Part shown: one piece after another, positions 1-8,135 of the stretch
How the letters are laid out: each line of letters starts with the position of its first letter
Position numbering within the stretch: the first letter of the stretch is position 1
DNA from: CAYVMN01 sp964452575
GTDB taxonomy: Bacteria > Desulfobacterota > DSM-4660 > Desulfatiglandales > Desulfatiglandaceae
Direction of reading: 5' to 3'
Assembly: GCA_964452575.1 (NCBI GenBank)
Contig: CAYVMN010000070.1
Coordinates: 1 to 20,547 of the forward strand
DNA: 20,547 bases
The notes under the pieces: model-generated
What the model saw: the letters and a program-made list of their open reading frames with translations, nothing else
The model's database searches: none
Told to the model about the DNA's origin: nothing
Position numbers and translations under genes: made by a program

Positions 1-250
1 CTTTTTTCCAAAGGACGTAACCCAAATTCTTTACAGCCTGTGGCACGCCCCCTTACCTCTAAATACAGTTTCTGCCAGGCAGGGGAGAGGGCTCTTCATA
101 GGGACATCCTCTTATGGGGCTGTTTTGTGAAGAGGTTTAAGACCTCACTGCCGTTCTATGAAGTGATGCCGTCCTTTACGTCCTTTGGAAAAAAGACCCT
201 CGCGGTCTGTCATCCTACTCCTCAGTGTTTTCAAAACGCTAAAGTGTTAC
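1..250. repeat. Palindromic repeat element, copy A (cut by the left window edge)
   Basis: This non-coding element has nested inverted repeats. A perfect 20-bp outer pair lies at 1-20 and 176-195 (CTTTTTTCCAAAGGACGTAA and its complement), and an inner pair, CTTCATAG/CTATGAAG, at 94-101 and 156-163. The right end runs through AGACC-CTCGC-GGTCT (194-208) to the terminus CGCTAAAGTGTTAC (237-250). Positions 1 to about 90 match, in inverted orientation and with only a few mismatches, positions 10190-10276 of copy B, and 176-250 match the right end of copy B directly. No transposase is present, so it looks like a non-autonomous MITE-like or REP-like element. The left terminus is probably outside the window. 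Confidence 0.75.
189..208 (-). terminator. Weak hairpin plus T-run in repeat copy A, possible terminator of the liv operon
   Basis: On the minus strand the sequence reads AGACC-GCGAG-GGTCT followed by a run of T. This is a 5-bp stem with a 5-nt loop, about 110 nt past the stop codon of the 1575-aa gene. The stem is short, so strength is doubtful. It is the only terminator-like structure seen after that gene inside the window. Confidence 0.35.
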
Positions 251-312
251 GTTATTTTGAATTTTGGGCATTGGAGTTTGTTTGTTATTTGTGATTTGGA
301 ATTTGGGATTTC
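251..312. repeat. AT-rich AAATYCCAA-type intergenic repeat
   Basis: This is a degenerate low-complexity stretch. Read on the minus strand it is built of words such as AAATCCCAAATTCCAAATC, AACAAACAAAC and CCAAAATTC. The same vocabulary appears in the opposite orientation at about 6053-6128. No reading frame in it is credible. It fills the gap between repeat copy A and the stop codon of the 1575-aa gene. Confidence 0.55.
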
Positions 313-319
313 CACTAAC

Positions 320-3300
320 TCAAATACCCCGTGAACGGATACCCTGCAATTTCAGCCTGCTTGTAGTCTCATCGAATCTTTTTGCAATAATATGTTCAAA
401 CTCCTTACCAAAGAAACGGCGGTTGGCCTGCAAATACCATTTGACCGTATTCCAGTAATCCCCCAGCGCCTGTATGTCGCTGATGGTTTCGAGTATATCA
501 CAGATCTCGGAGAGTCTCTCCTGCTTGAGGGTGTCTTTTCTTAGTTCATAAAGATCATTCAGTCTGTATTTCTGATCATCCGAAAAACCGATATCCCAGG
601 ACCGCTCCAGGAGATCAGTCACCAGATTATAGAGCTCTCCAAAATCATCTATCAGATCCATTTGCCTCTGTGCCTGATCGATGATCATATCCGTAATCTC
701 TCTTAGCCTCTTCTCAAAACTCCGCTCAAGCTGAATCTCATAGTCTTCGGTGAAAAAGGGGTATTTCCTCAGGGAACGCAGGCTGTAATGGAAATAGTCC
801 TTGAGCTGCTCCGGGTCGTTTATCTCTTCAATATGGGATATCTTCTGAGCGATAGTGATACGGTCCTGGAAGTCAATGGACAGGATATCCGGAAATACCT
901 CCTTTGTAAGGGTGATCCCTGTCTTGGCCTTAAACAGGCGGTCTATCAGATGCCTGTCAGTCCACAGTTCCTGCATTTCGTATCTGTTCAGGAACTCGTT
1001 TACCGCTTCATAGCGCCTTTCAATCCTTTTGCTAACGGCCAGGAAATTGAGGGAGAGGGTCGGTCCCGTCAACCTCAATTTCTTACCTGCCAGCAGGGCG
1101 ATGAGGAGGAGTTTGATCTGATTTTCATAACCCAGGAAATCACTTACCTTTTCATAACCAAAGATACGAACCCTGTCTTCCACAAGTTGTTCGAGAATAA
1201 AGTGCCTTGCGTCTTCGGGAAGCCTCTGAATGGTGTTATAGATGCGAAAGGCCTCATAGACCTCCTTTTCAAAGGTGGGGTATCCAATGCTGGCGAAATT
1301 GCGTCTCTTATATATGAACGTTAGAGGCACTTTCAGCATAACGTTGGCGAGGTCAGAGAATTGCGCATACCTGATACCTCGCAACCAGAAGAGCCGCTCC
1401 ATTGCAAAGATCATTCTACCGGCATCCACGCACTCAGCCCTTTTCGGTTCTTCCCATTGATCAGATTCCATATGTCGCTCTAATGTAACCCCCTCAGGGA
1501 TTCCTTGTCTTTGGCACGTATCGAGGGCACAAAAAAGTCTTCCCCTCTGGGCGTAAATATCATTCAATGCCTCATCAAATGACGTCTGCCCATCGATGAC
1601 CCTGTTACACAATGCCCTGATCTGGAATAGACGGCCAGCCAGGTCTTCCAAGACCAGATCCTCCCTAATGGATGACAGCATTATAAAAGAGAATACAAAG
1701 AAGGCGTCAAACAGATCTTTTCCCTGGCCCTCCAGGACAGCCCGAATTGCAGAAAGAGAGAATTCACCCCTTATGATATGATGTAGAAGACTGTGGTGCC
1801 TTACCAAGAAGATCAGGTGACCTCTTGCCTCCTCATCAAGACCATATCTCTCTGCGATCCCCTCCCCCTCCAGGACCGCTCCTCCGGCCTGAGATATGTC
1901 CACAGGACTGATCTGGTCTCCATATTTCTCCCTGAGGAAAGGAACCCTCCCAATGTCCTGCAATATGAATGACTTGGTGAGGGCGTCAAATAGGGCCTCA
2001 CGGCCCTTGAGCCGCCCGATAATCTCCTCCAAGATTCCTATCTGAGATTCACTAACACCAACGATCCCGGTGGCCATCGGTCCGAACTCCTTTTGGGCCA
2101 GCCTGTGCAAGAAGTTTATGTCCTGGAATTCCTCTTTGTGATGGGTGGCCAAGGCCTGAAACTTCCTTGTGGCAGTAATGATATAATGGGTGACAGGTGA
2201 GGTCATATACAGGTGCCAGGAGAGGTCCAGGTCCTCAAGGGCGGTGAACTCACGCATGACAAAACCCAAGAAAGAGGGGGTGTACCGATAAAGGAGATCA
2301 ATATCGGTATAAATGGAGTCGGGATTGAAGATTGACCTCATGAAATTTGTCCTCAGATACTCTCGAAGGTCCTCGGCCTTCTGAAACCACCCCTTCTGTC
2401 TTGCAGGTATCTTCAGTTGTAAATCCTTCTCCTCAATGGCCCTCATATGGCTCTGGTAAAAGCTCTCCAGGTTGGAAAAAAGGATCTCAAGTCTCTTGAG
2501 GTCCCCTAAAGGCATCTCTGATATGCGCCTGCCTCCCAGGGCCCTGGATAAAGATTCCAGCCTCTTGATATCTTTATCCATATCCATATAAATGACCTCC
2601 AGGGCCTGCGTCTTTGTATCTACCCTGAGCTGAAAGCCGGTCCCCATAATAAACGCGGAGCCACTTTGGTAGAATTGCCTGCTGAATTGCTGAAGAGTAG
2701 CGTAATCCAGATAACGGATATTAATCTCCCTCGTCTCTTGTTCCACCCTCCTTGTCCGTTCATCCACATCAGGGCTCTCTACATCGGATAATAAGATGGG
2801 GTTGAAATTTATTATTTCACCTCGTGCCACATTGGCCGTGATCCACAGAAGTGTAAACACAAGGTCGCTCCCCATCCTTTCAAATAGGTGCCCGGTCCCG
2901 TGGAATTCGATATCAAGAAACTTCCTGTAAAATGCAGGAATCAGCAAGGGGTCTGATTGAAGGTACATCTTTTCGAACTGCCCTATGGTATTCACCAGCC
3001 TCATAACATTTTCAATCCTGGACAGCTTCTTATCATCATAGTCGGCCAAAGACTCCTTTTCCATCTGCCCCTTCTCTTTGAGTTCAGCCCAGTTATCCAG
3101 GAATTCAAAGAGGTTCATCATCATCAAGATCTTTCGGATGATCTTGTTGTGTGCTCCCCCCATGGCATTTATCTTTTCATCCAGAAGCTGATCCCACTCA
3201 AGATCTCTGTTAGTGACGATCCTCACACTCGCCTCATATAGATCGAAGAGTTCGGCAAGTTGCCCACGCCTCGGTTCTGACCTCCTGGCAGCCTCTGTTT

Positions 3301-5047
3301 CCGCGACGGTCATCAGGCAGCAGTATCTTAATAGGTTGATTGCTGAATGGGTGTCGTACCTGCGGGCCAGATCAGTTACAGGCCTCAAGGTCTTTTCATT
3401 CTGCTTTCCCGATATGATCCTCCCGAGAGGCGTATGGCCGAGAACTATGTAAACGATCTCCCTGAGCTCGCCTTGACTGAACCCGAAGAATGTCAGAACC
3501 TCCAGGTTTTCGAGGACCCCGGTTCTGGATCCCTCAAGCTTGTCAGGGTTCAGATAATCCTTGACCCTTTCGAGCCTTTTGATCTTGTCTGTCAATCTAA
3601 TGACATCATTAAGGGCGTTGTACCTCCTCTTCTTGTTCTCGAAGGGCTCTCTCAAACGCTCCACATAGACGCCCGGCATTTCACCGTATCTTCCCTTTTT
3701 CATATCAAAAATCACCCTAAGGGTTCGAATCAGGTATTCGAAGGAATTCCTATAATCCGCCAAAAGTCTCGGCTGGCAACCCACTAAGCTCGATTCCATG
3801 ACCTCCTTTCTGATATCAGAGACAGAGGTATTCAGAGCCCTTTTTTGCCCGAGATAGCTTATCATGTATCTTGGCGTATAGTCGGTAAGAGAGAACCTCT
3901 TTTTCCAGTCCCTCTTAACTGACCGGGGCACTATAGCCCTCAAGAAGACCTCTTCAAAAAATACTGAAAAGGGTTTTGACCAGGTCTTCCCTTGCTCCTT
4001 CTCGTAAGGCAGATGGCCAAGCTCAAAATTGAGGTAGGGCAGAGCATCCATCTCCGCAGGGGTCAGATCCTCTACACGTCTGCCTCCTAGCAGCTTGTCT
4101 ACAACCTCCTGTTCCACATAGGGGCTGCTAAGGTACCTTCGCAGGTCGAATATATTTACCTGAACCCAGTGTTGCCAGGGTCTATACTTCCTCTTAGTCT
4201 TGAAGATATGGCTAAATAGAGAAAATCTCTTTTCTTCTTGTGCAGTTTTAAACATAACCTTTGTGGTCCTGTTTGTCATGGGTGTATAATGCTCTGCCAA
4301 CATAAAGATCTCGCCGTCTGGCTTGAGCATATTGTAGAGTTTCCACAGGAGATACAATGCATATTGGTCCAAGGGCCTATTGGAGGGCTTCTGCCGGGAA
4401 AGAGGGTTAAAGTCTTCCATCAGGACGATTTCATAAATATCCCTTGTCAGAATGAACAGATCCAATGTCCGATCCAGGCCCAGCAATTCCTCAAGGGAGC
4501 CGATAGTCACAAAACGGTGATCCCTAAATCGCAGCCTTAGTTCATGGATGATCAAATCATCCCTGTGTGCCACGATACCAATCTCATGATGTTCTTTGAG
4601 ATACCTCTTTCGCTCAAAACCGATTATCTTTCCAATCTCATCTACCCTGGCGCTGATGTGCGTAAGGGTATTGGATATGAGATGGATAGGGATGAGGTAA
4701 TAGGGTCTTCCGAGAGACGAAAACCTTATTAGAAGCCCGATGTTCTTGTAAGCCTGGTTCAGTTCCATGTATTCTCTTTTTACATCCTCAGGGTTTTCAA
4801 CGGCGATGGACTGAAGTAGCTTGATCTCCTTTGGTCTCAATCGTTCGTAGACCTCAAAGAGACCAAATCCATAGGCATTTCCCCCAAACCTGCTGGGAAG
4901 ATAGGATGGGTGCTTCAGGGCTGCAAAGGTCCCCGGCGGGATATCCGATTGATCAATCCCGAGTGCCTCGTATTCATCAGGTCTTAGGAATCTAAAGGAG
5001 TCTTCCTGCCGGAAGGTCTCTCCTGGCAAGGATTCGGTGGGATTCAT
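320..5047 (-). CDS. Very large protein of unknown function with methyltransferase-like and degenerate GlnD-HD-like regions
   Basis: I do not recognise the family. The 1575-aa product has no signal peptide or membrane segment, so it should be cytoplasmic; it is rich in charged, helical sequence. Residues about 155-260 resemble a Rossmann methyltransferase (acidic strand LDLFILTRDIYEIV near 195-208, then LKPDGEIFMLAEHY at 241-254), but I see no glycine-rich SAM motif. Residues about 950-1140 resemble the HD domain of PII uridylyltransferase GlnD: H954, LQDIGR with Q1030-D1031, FLVRHH with H1084/H1085, and LSSIRED with S1126. The usual HD pair is QD and the last aspartate is serine, which argues against normal phosphohydrolase activity. 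No nucleotidyltransferase or ACT domain is evident. The ATG has GGAG about 8 nt upstream. It lies 74 nt after livF and is probably the last gene of the liv operon. The reading frame is certain; the function is not. Confidence 0.85.
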   Translation of the reverse strand: MNPTESLPGETFRQEDSFRFLRPDEYEALGIDQSDIPPGTFAALKHPSYLPSRFGGNAYGFGLFEVYERLRPKEIKLLQSIAVENPEDVKREYMELNQAYKNIGLLIRFSSLGRPYYLIPIHLISNTLTHISARVDEIGKIIGFERKRYLKEHHEIGIVAHRDDLIIHELRLRFRDHRFVTIGSLEELLGLDRTLDLFILTRDIYEIVLMEDFNPLSRQKPSNRPLDQYALYLLWKLYNMLKPDGEIFMLAEHYTPMTNRTTKVMFKTAQEEKRFSLFSHIFKTKRKYRPWQHWVQVNIFDLRRYLSSPYVEQEVVDKLLGGRRVEDLTPAEMDALPYLNFELGHLPYEKEQGKTWSKPFSVFFEEVFLRAIVPRSVKRDWKKRFSLTDYTPRYMISYLGQKRALNTSVSDIRKEVMESSLVGCQPRLLADYRNSFEYLIRTLRVIFDMKKGRYGEMPGVYVERLREPFENKKRRYNALNDVIRLTDKIKRLERVKDYLNPDKLEGSRTGVLENLEVLTFFGFSQGELREIVYIVLGHTPLGRIISGKQNEKTLRPVTDLARRYDTHSAINLLRYCCLMTVAETEAARRSEPRRGQLAELFDLYEASVRIVTNRDLEWDQLLDEKINAMGGAHNKIIRKILMMMNLFEFLDNWAELKEKGQMEKESLADYDDKKLSRIENVMRLVNTIGQFEKMYLQSDPLLIPAFYRKFLDIEFHGTGHLFERMGSDLVFTLLWITANVARGEIINFNPILLSDVESPDVDERTRRVEQETREINIRYLDYATLQQFSRQFYQSGSAFIMGTGFQLRVDTKTQALEVIYMDMDKDIKRLESLSRALGGRRISEMPLGDLKRLEILFSNLESFYQSHMRAIEEKDLQLKIPARQKGWFQKAEDLREYLRTNFMRSIFNPDSIYTDIDLLYRYTPSFLGFVMREFTALEDLDLSWHLYMTSPVTHYIITATRKFQALATHHKEEFQDINFLHRLAQKEFGPMATGIVGVSESQIGILEEIIGRLKGREALFDALTKSFILQDIGRVPFLREKYGDQISPVDISQAGGAVLEGEGIAERYGLDEEARGHLIFLVRHHSLLHHIIRGEFSLSAIRAVLEGQGKDLFDAFFVFSFIMLSSIREDLVLEDLAGRLFQIRALCNRVIDGQTSFDEALNDIYAQRGRLFCALDTCQRQGIPEGVTLERHMESDQWEEPKRAECVDAGRMIFAMERLFWLRGIRYAQFSDLANVMLKVPLTFIYKRRNFASIGYPTFEKEVYEAFRIYNTIQRLPEDARHFILEQLVEDRVRIFGYEKVSDFLGYENQIKLLLIALLAGKKLRLTGPTLSLNFLAVSKRIERRYEAVNEFLNRYEMQELWTDRHLIDRLFKAKTGITLTKEVFPDILSIDFQDRITIAQKISHIEEINDPEQLKDYFHYSLRSLRKYPFFTEDYEIQLERSFEKRLREITDMIIDQAQRQMDLIDDFGELYNLVTDLLERSWDIGFSDDQKYRLNDLYELRKDTLKQERLSEICDILETISDIQALGDYWNTVKWYLQANRRFFGKEFEHIIAKRFDETTSRLKLQGIRSRGI

Positions 5048-5121
5048 CTTGTTTACTCCGGCATTCCGGATACTAGCTGAGGAAGACCTATAGAAGGGTG
5101 GCCCGGTTTTTCCAGCTTGGG

Positions 5122-5925
5122 TCAGAGCCAGCGTTTGCGGCGTTTATATGACTTTACATCCTTATATGACTTGAGTGCACCAGAGGTAGCGGTCCCCAGA
5201 TAAAATTCCTTCACATCCGGGTTTTCACGGAGTTCTTCCGCCACGTTCTCCATGACGATCTTTCCATTTTCCATGACATAACCGTAATTGGCTATTTGGA
5301 GGGCCATATTGGCGTTCTGCTCCACAACCATGAGAGTAGTCCCCTGCTCTTGATTGATTCTCCTGATGATCTGAAATATCTCCTTAACCAGCAGTGGCGC
5401 GAGCCCCAAGGACGGTTCGTCCAGGAGCAAGAGCATGGGATGGGCCATCAATGCCCTGCCTATTACCAGCATCTGGAGTTCCCCACCACTGCAATAGCCC
5501 GCCAGGGCCCTCTTGCGTGCATGCAGGGCAGGGAAATAATGATAGACCAACTCCAGGTCTTTTTGGTATGGTTTGCCCCAACGAGTGGCTGTACCAACCT
5601 TCAGATTTTCCTCCACGGTCAGATACTTGAATTCCTGCCTGCCTTCAAGCACCTGAATAATACCCTTGCGGGTGATCTCCTCCGGGGAGGAGTTTTGCAC
5701 CGGTACTCCATCATATTCTATGGAGCCTTCAGTGACCTTTCCATTCTCGGGTTTTAGGAGGCCGGAAACTGCCTTGAGGGTGGTGGTCTTCCCGGCGCCG
5801 TTGCTGCCCAGGAGGGAGACGATCTGCCCCTTTTGAATGGTGAGTGATACACCCTTTAAGACCTGAATAACATCAGAATAGACCACACTGATGTTGTTGA
5901 TGAGCAGCCTAATATCCCTTTCCAT
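5122..5925 (-). CDS. livF: Branched-chain amino acid-type ABC transporter ATPase (LivF family)
   Basis: This is one of the two cytoplasmic ATPases that would power the LivHM permease. The 267-aa protein has a Walker A motif GSNGAGKT at 40-47, a Q-loop glutamine at Q91, the signature CSGGE at 145-149 (C replaces the usual L), and Walker B LLLLDE at 165-170. VEQNAN near 201-206 has glutamine where many ABC ATPases have the switch histidine, which is normal for LivF. The ATG is preceded by GGAG in GGTGGAGAA. It is separated from livM by a repeat-containing gap of about 240 nt. An odd basic tail, SYKDVKSYKRRKRWL, ends the protein and comes from a short duplication. The family is sure; the substrate is not, because Liv-type importers also carry amides, urea and organic or aromatic acids. 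Confidence 0.93.
   Translation of the reverse strand: MERDIRLLINNISVVYSDVIQVLKGVSLTIQKGQIVSLLGSNGAGKTTTLKAVSGLLKPENGKVTEGSIEYDGVPVQNSSPEEITRKGIIQVLEGRQEFKYLTVEENLKVGTATRWGKPYQKDLELVYHYFPALHARKRALAGYCSGGELQMLVIGRALMAHPMLLLLDEPSLGLAPLLVKEIFQIIRRINQEQGTTLMVVEQNANMALQIANYGYVMENGKIVMENVAEELRENPDVKEFYLGTATSGALKSYKDVKSYKRRKRWL
5144..5172. repeat. Short direct repeat in the 3' end of livF
   Basis: TTATATGACTT occurs at 5144-5154 and again at 5162-5172, a period of 18 bp. It encodes the doubled SYK in the C-terminal tail SYKDVKSYK of LivF, outside the conserved ATPase fold. Slippage or the insertion of a small repeat would explain it. Confidence 0.6.
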
Positions 5926-6166
5926 TTCTCCACCACTCCATCATATCCGTAACCGCGAACCTCTGAACGCATACTCACATCCTAATGCAGGCCTTCGGCC
6001 GCAACCTAAATAGTGTGCGGTGGGCAGTGGGCAGATTTCAGAGGCGCCTGTCTTTAAATTCCAAATCTCAAGCACCAAATTCCAAGCAAATCCCAAACAC
6101 AAAACACCACACCCTCAACCTCAACAAATATCTTCGCATCGCTCATAGAAGACATAAACTAAGATT
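5926..6166. repeat. Intergenic repeat region between livM and livF
   Basis: No gene is seen in these 241 bp. Near 5950 there is one AACCTCTGAAC word of the kind clustered at 15281-15332. From about 6053 to 6128 there is an AT-rich stretch with repeated AAATTCCAA, CAAATCCCAAAC and CAACCTCAAC words, an inverted relative of the stretch at 251-312. The gap separates livF from the tightly packed livH-livM pair, yet all three genes face the same way and no strong terminator is visible. Confidence 0.55.
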
Positions 6167-7237
6167 CTAATACGAAAAGGGCCACAATCTGAAACTGGAC
6201 CTTACAACGCGCCACACCTCTGCAAGGCCTTTTGGTTCAAAAACGATAAACAGTATGATCGCCAGGCCGTAAACAAACTCACGAAGCGGAGCAATGGTAA
6301 TCGCAACACCGGCAGACACACCAACGTTCATGAGATACTCCGTGGCGTAGCTTAGTATCTCGCTTAAGGCCACAATGAAGACAGCCCCAAAGACGGACCC
6401 AGGAATACTTCCCAGGCCCCCAATGATAATCATGGCGATAAATTCAATAGATAACCACAGGTTAAAGGGCTCCGGGGTTATGCTCATGGTATAATAGGCG
6501 TAGAGGGCACCTGCAAATCCTGCATAAAAGGAGCTTATGGCAAACGAGAGCAACTTATATGGGAAGATGGGGATCCCCATCCCCTCGGCCGCCTTGTCAT
6601 TGTCCCTGATTGCAATAAAGGCACGCCCGTATCGGGTCCGAATCACGTTCACGGCCATCCAGGTAAGCCCTACAAGGCATAAAAAAATCACGTAGAAGAA
6701 GGTCCGGTCATTCCCCAGGTCGAGGCCAAACAACGTGGCGTTAGAAACAACGATTCCTTGTGCCCCTCCTGTAAGGCCTTCAAAGTGTACAAACACGTAT
6801 TCGATAATAAACTGCCCTGCCAGGGTGGCGATCAGGAGATAAAGGTGTTTTAGGCGTGCAGAGGGCAGGCCGAATACTATCCCAACGGCCGCGGTCATCA
6901 ATCCACCGGCAGGCACCGCGGCCCAGAAGGGAAAGCCCGCCTTGGTTGCCGATATGGCTGCCGAATAGGCCCCCACCCCGAAGAAGGCGCCATGGCCAAG
7001 GGAAATCTGACCGGTATAACCAATCAACAGGTTGAGTCCTATGGCCGAAATGGCGTAGATCCCTACGGTGTTCAGTATATAAAGCACATAGGCACTGCTT
7101 ACGAAGGGAATAACACCGAAAAGGAGTGCAAGTCCAATCAGTAGCCACAACCTTCCGAAATCTGTTTCAAAGATGCCCAGTTCTTCTGAGTATGATTCTT
7201 TGAAATTTCCGCAAGGATGAAATCTCAGTCTCCGCAT
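6167..7237 (-). CDS. livM: Branched-chain amino acid-type ABC transporter permease (LivM family)
   Basis: This integral membrane subunit pairs with LivH to form the translocation channel. From the ATG at 7235-7237 it is 356 aa. The hallmark segment GLNLLIGYTGQISLGHGAF lies near residues 67-85, and many hydrophobic helices follow, ending with FEPKGLAEVWR near the C-terminus, as in LivM. I chose this ATG because it begins 4 nt after the livH stop and is preceded by GAGGGA. A TTG 33 nt further upstream would overlap livH by 29 nt and add an uncharacteristic leader. A polar N-terminal stretch of about 28 residues precedes the first helix. Translational coupling to livH is likely. Confidence 0.92.
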   Translation of the reverse strand: MRRLRFHPCGNFKESYSEELGIFETDFGRLWLLIGLALLFGVIPFVSSAYVLYILNTVGIYAISAIGLNLLIGYTGQISLGHGAFFGVGAYSAAISATKAGFPFWAAVPAGGLMTAAVGIVFGLPSARLKHLYLLIATLAGQFIIEYVFVHFEGLTGGAQGIVVSNATLFGLDLGNDRTFFYVIFLCLVGLTWMAVNVIRTRYGRAFIAIRDNDKAAEGMGIPIFPYKLLSFAISSFYAGFAGALYAYYTMSITPEPFNLWLSIEFIAMIIIGGLGSIPGSVFGAVFIVALSEILSYATEYLMNVGVSAGVAITIAPLREFVYGLAIILFIVFEPKGLAEVWRVVRSSFRLWPFSY

Positions 7238-7241
7238 TCCC

Positions 7242-8120
7242 TCAGACCCGCTCGATCTCCACAATGCCAAAAAGGCCGTAAGGCCTCACCATCAGGATAA
7301 CAATAAGAACGATATACGGGATAACCTCTCTCAGAGAAGTGGAAATGTATCCCCCCGTAAAGGTCTCAAGCAGACCGATAATAATACCGCCCAAAATGGC
7401 GCCGCCAATACTATCAAGCCCCCCGAGGATAACTACAGGGAAGACCTTGAGGCCAATGGCGCTCAATTCATGAACATTGATCCCGTTAATGATGCCCAGA
7501 ACTATCCCGCTCATGGCCGCAACTATAAACGCAATGGCCCAGGACAGTGCAAAGACCCTTCTTACGTGGACCCCCAAGGAAAGGGCAGCAGGCTGGTTGT
7601 CTGCCACGGATCTCATATAGATTCCCTGGGATGAGTACTTAAAAAAGAAGCCGAAGATGATGAGGAAGACAATCCCGATTATGAATGATGCCACATTTAC
7701 AGAGGGAATCTGAATGGCGCCCAGCTGCAATGAAAGACCCTCCGGCAAGAAGTCGGGATAATCATGGGTATCCCCTCCGAAGATGAACAGCAACAATCCC
7801 TTAAACATAATGCCCAGTCCGAGGGTCAACATGATTACCTCGATAAGATTTTCCCCGATCAATGGACGTAGGAACAACCGCTCAACAATAAAGCCCAGGG
7901 CAAAGGTTCCCACAAGGGTCAAGGCAAAGGCAAGCACCGCCGGCAAATTGGCCCAGGAAGAGAGGACCAGGAACAGAAATGCCCCGATGGCCAGGAGTTC
8001 TCCATGGGCCAGGTTCAGGACACTGCTGGACTTGAAGATCATCACAAAGCCCAGGGCAGAAAGGGCATATAGAAATCCCAGTGAAAGTCCGTTTATGAGA
8101 AGTTGAAAGAAGAATTCCAT
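7242..8120 (-). CDS. livH: Branched-chain amino acid-type ABC transporter permease (LivH family)
   Basis: This is the second membrane channel subunit, 292 aa, which is the normal length. The N-terminal helix LLINGLSLGFLYALSALGF is followed by NLAHGELLAIGAF at 36-48, the conserved LivH segment. VRPYGLFG near the C-terminus is also typical. The ATG has a purine-rich AGGGGGG about 7 nt upstream. It lies 15 nt after the acyl-CoA ligase stop and 4 nt before livM, so ligase, livH and livM form one tight transcriptional unit. The substrate cannot be read from the permease sequence. Confidence 0.94.
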   Translation of the reverse strand: MEFFFQLLINGLSLGFLYALSALGFVMIFKSSSVLNLAHGELLAIGAFLFLVLSSWANLPAVLAFALTLVGTFALGFIVERLFLRPLIGENLIEVIMLTLGLGIMFKGLLLFIFGGDTHDYPDFLPEGLSLQLGAIQIPSVNVASFIIGIVFLIIFGFFFKYSSQGIYMRSVADNQPAALSLGVHVRRVFALSWAIAFIVAAMSGIVLGIINGINVHELSAIGLKVFPVVILGGLDSIGGAILGGIIIGLLETFTGGYISTSLREVIPYIVLIVILMVRPYGLFGIVEIERV

Positions 8121-8135
8121 GTCCGAGCCCCCCTG

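Noticed and set aside
40..294. An 84-codon plus-strand frame near the left edge
   Set aside because: It reads through repeat copy A and the AT-rich repeat; the peptide shows no family features and the same DNA is palindromic.
3347..3787. A 146-codon plus-strand frame opposite the giant gene
   Set aside because: It is antisense to an intact 1575-codon frame with a good start signal and has no recognisable domain.
320..5047. Calling the giant protein GlnD or an active HD phosphohydrolase
   Set aside because: No nucleotidyltransferase GS...D motif or ACT domains are visible, and key HD residues are replaced. Resemblance is limited to one region and is not enough for a name.
7238..7270. TTG start extending livM by 11 codons
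   Set aside because: It would overlap livH by 29 nt; the ATG at 7235-7237 lies 4 nt after the livH stop with GAGGGA upstream.
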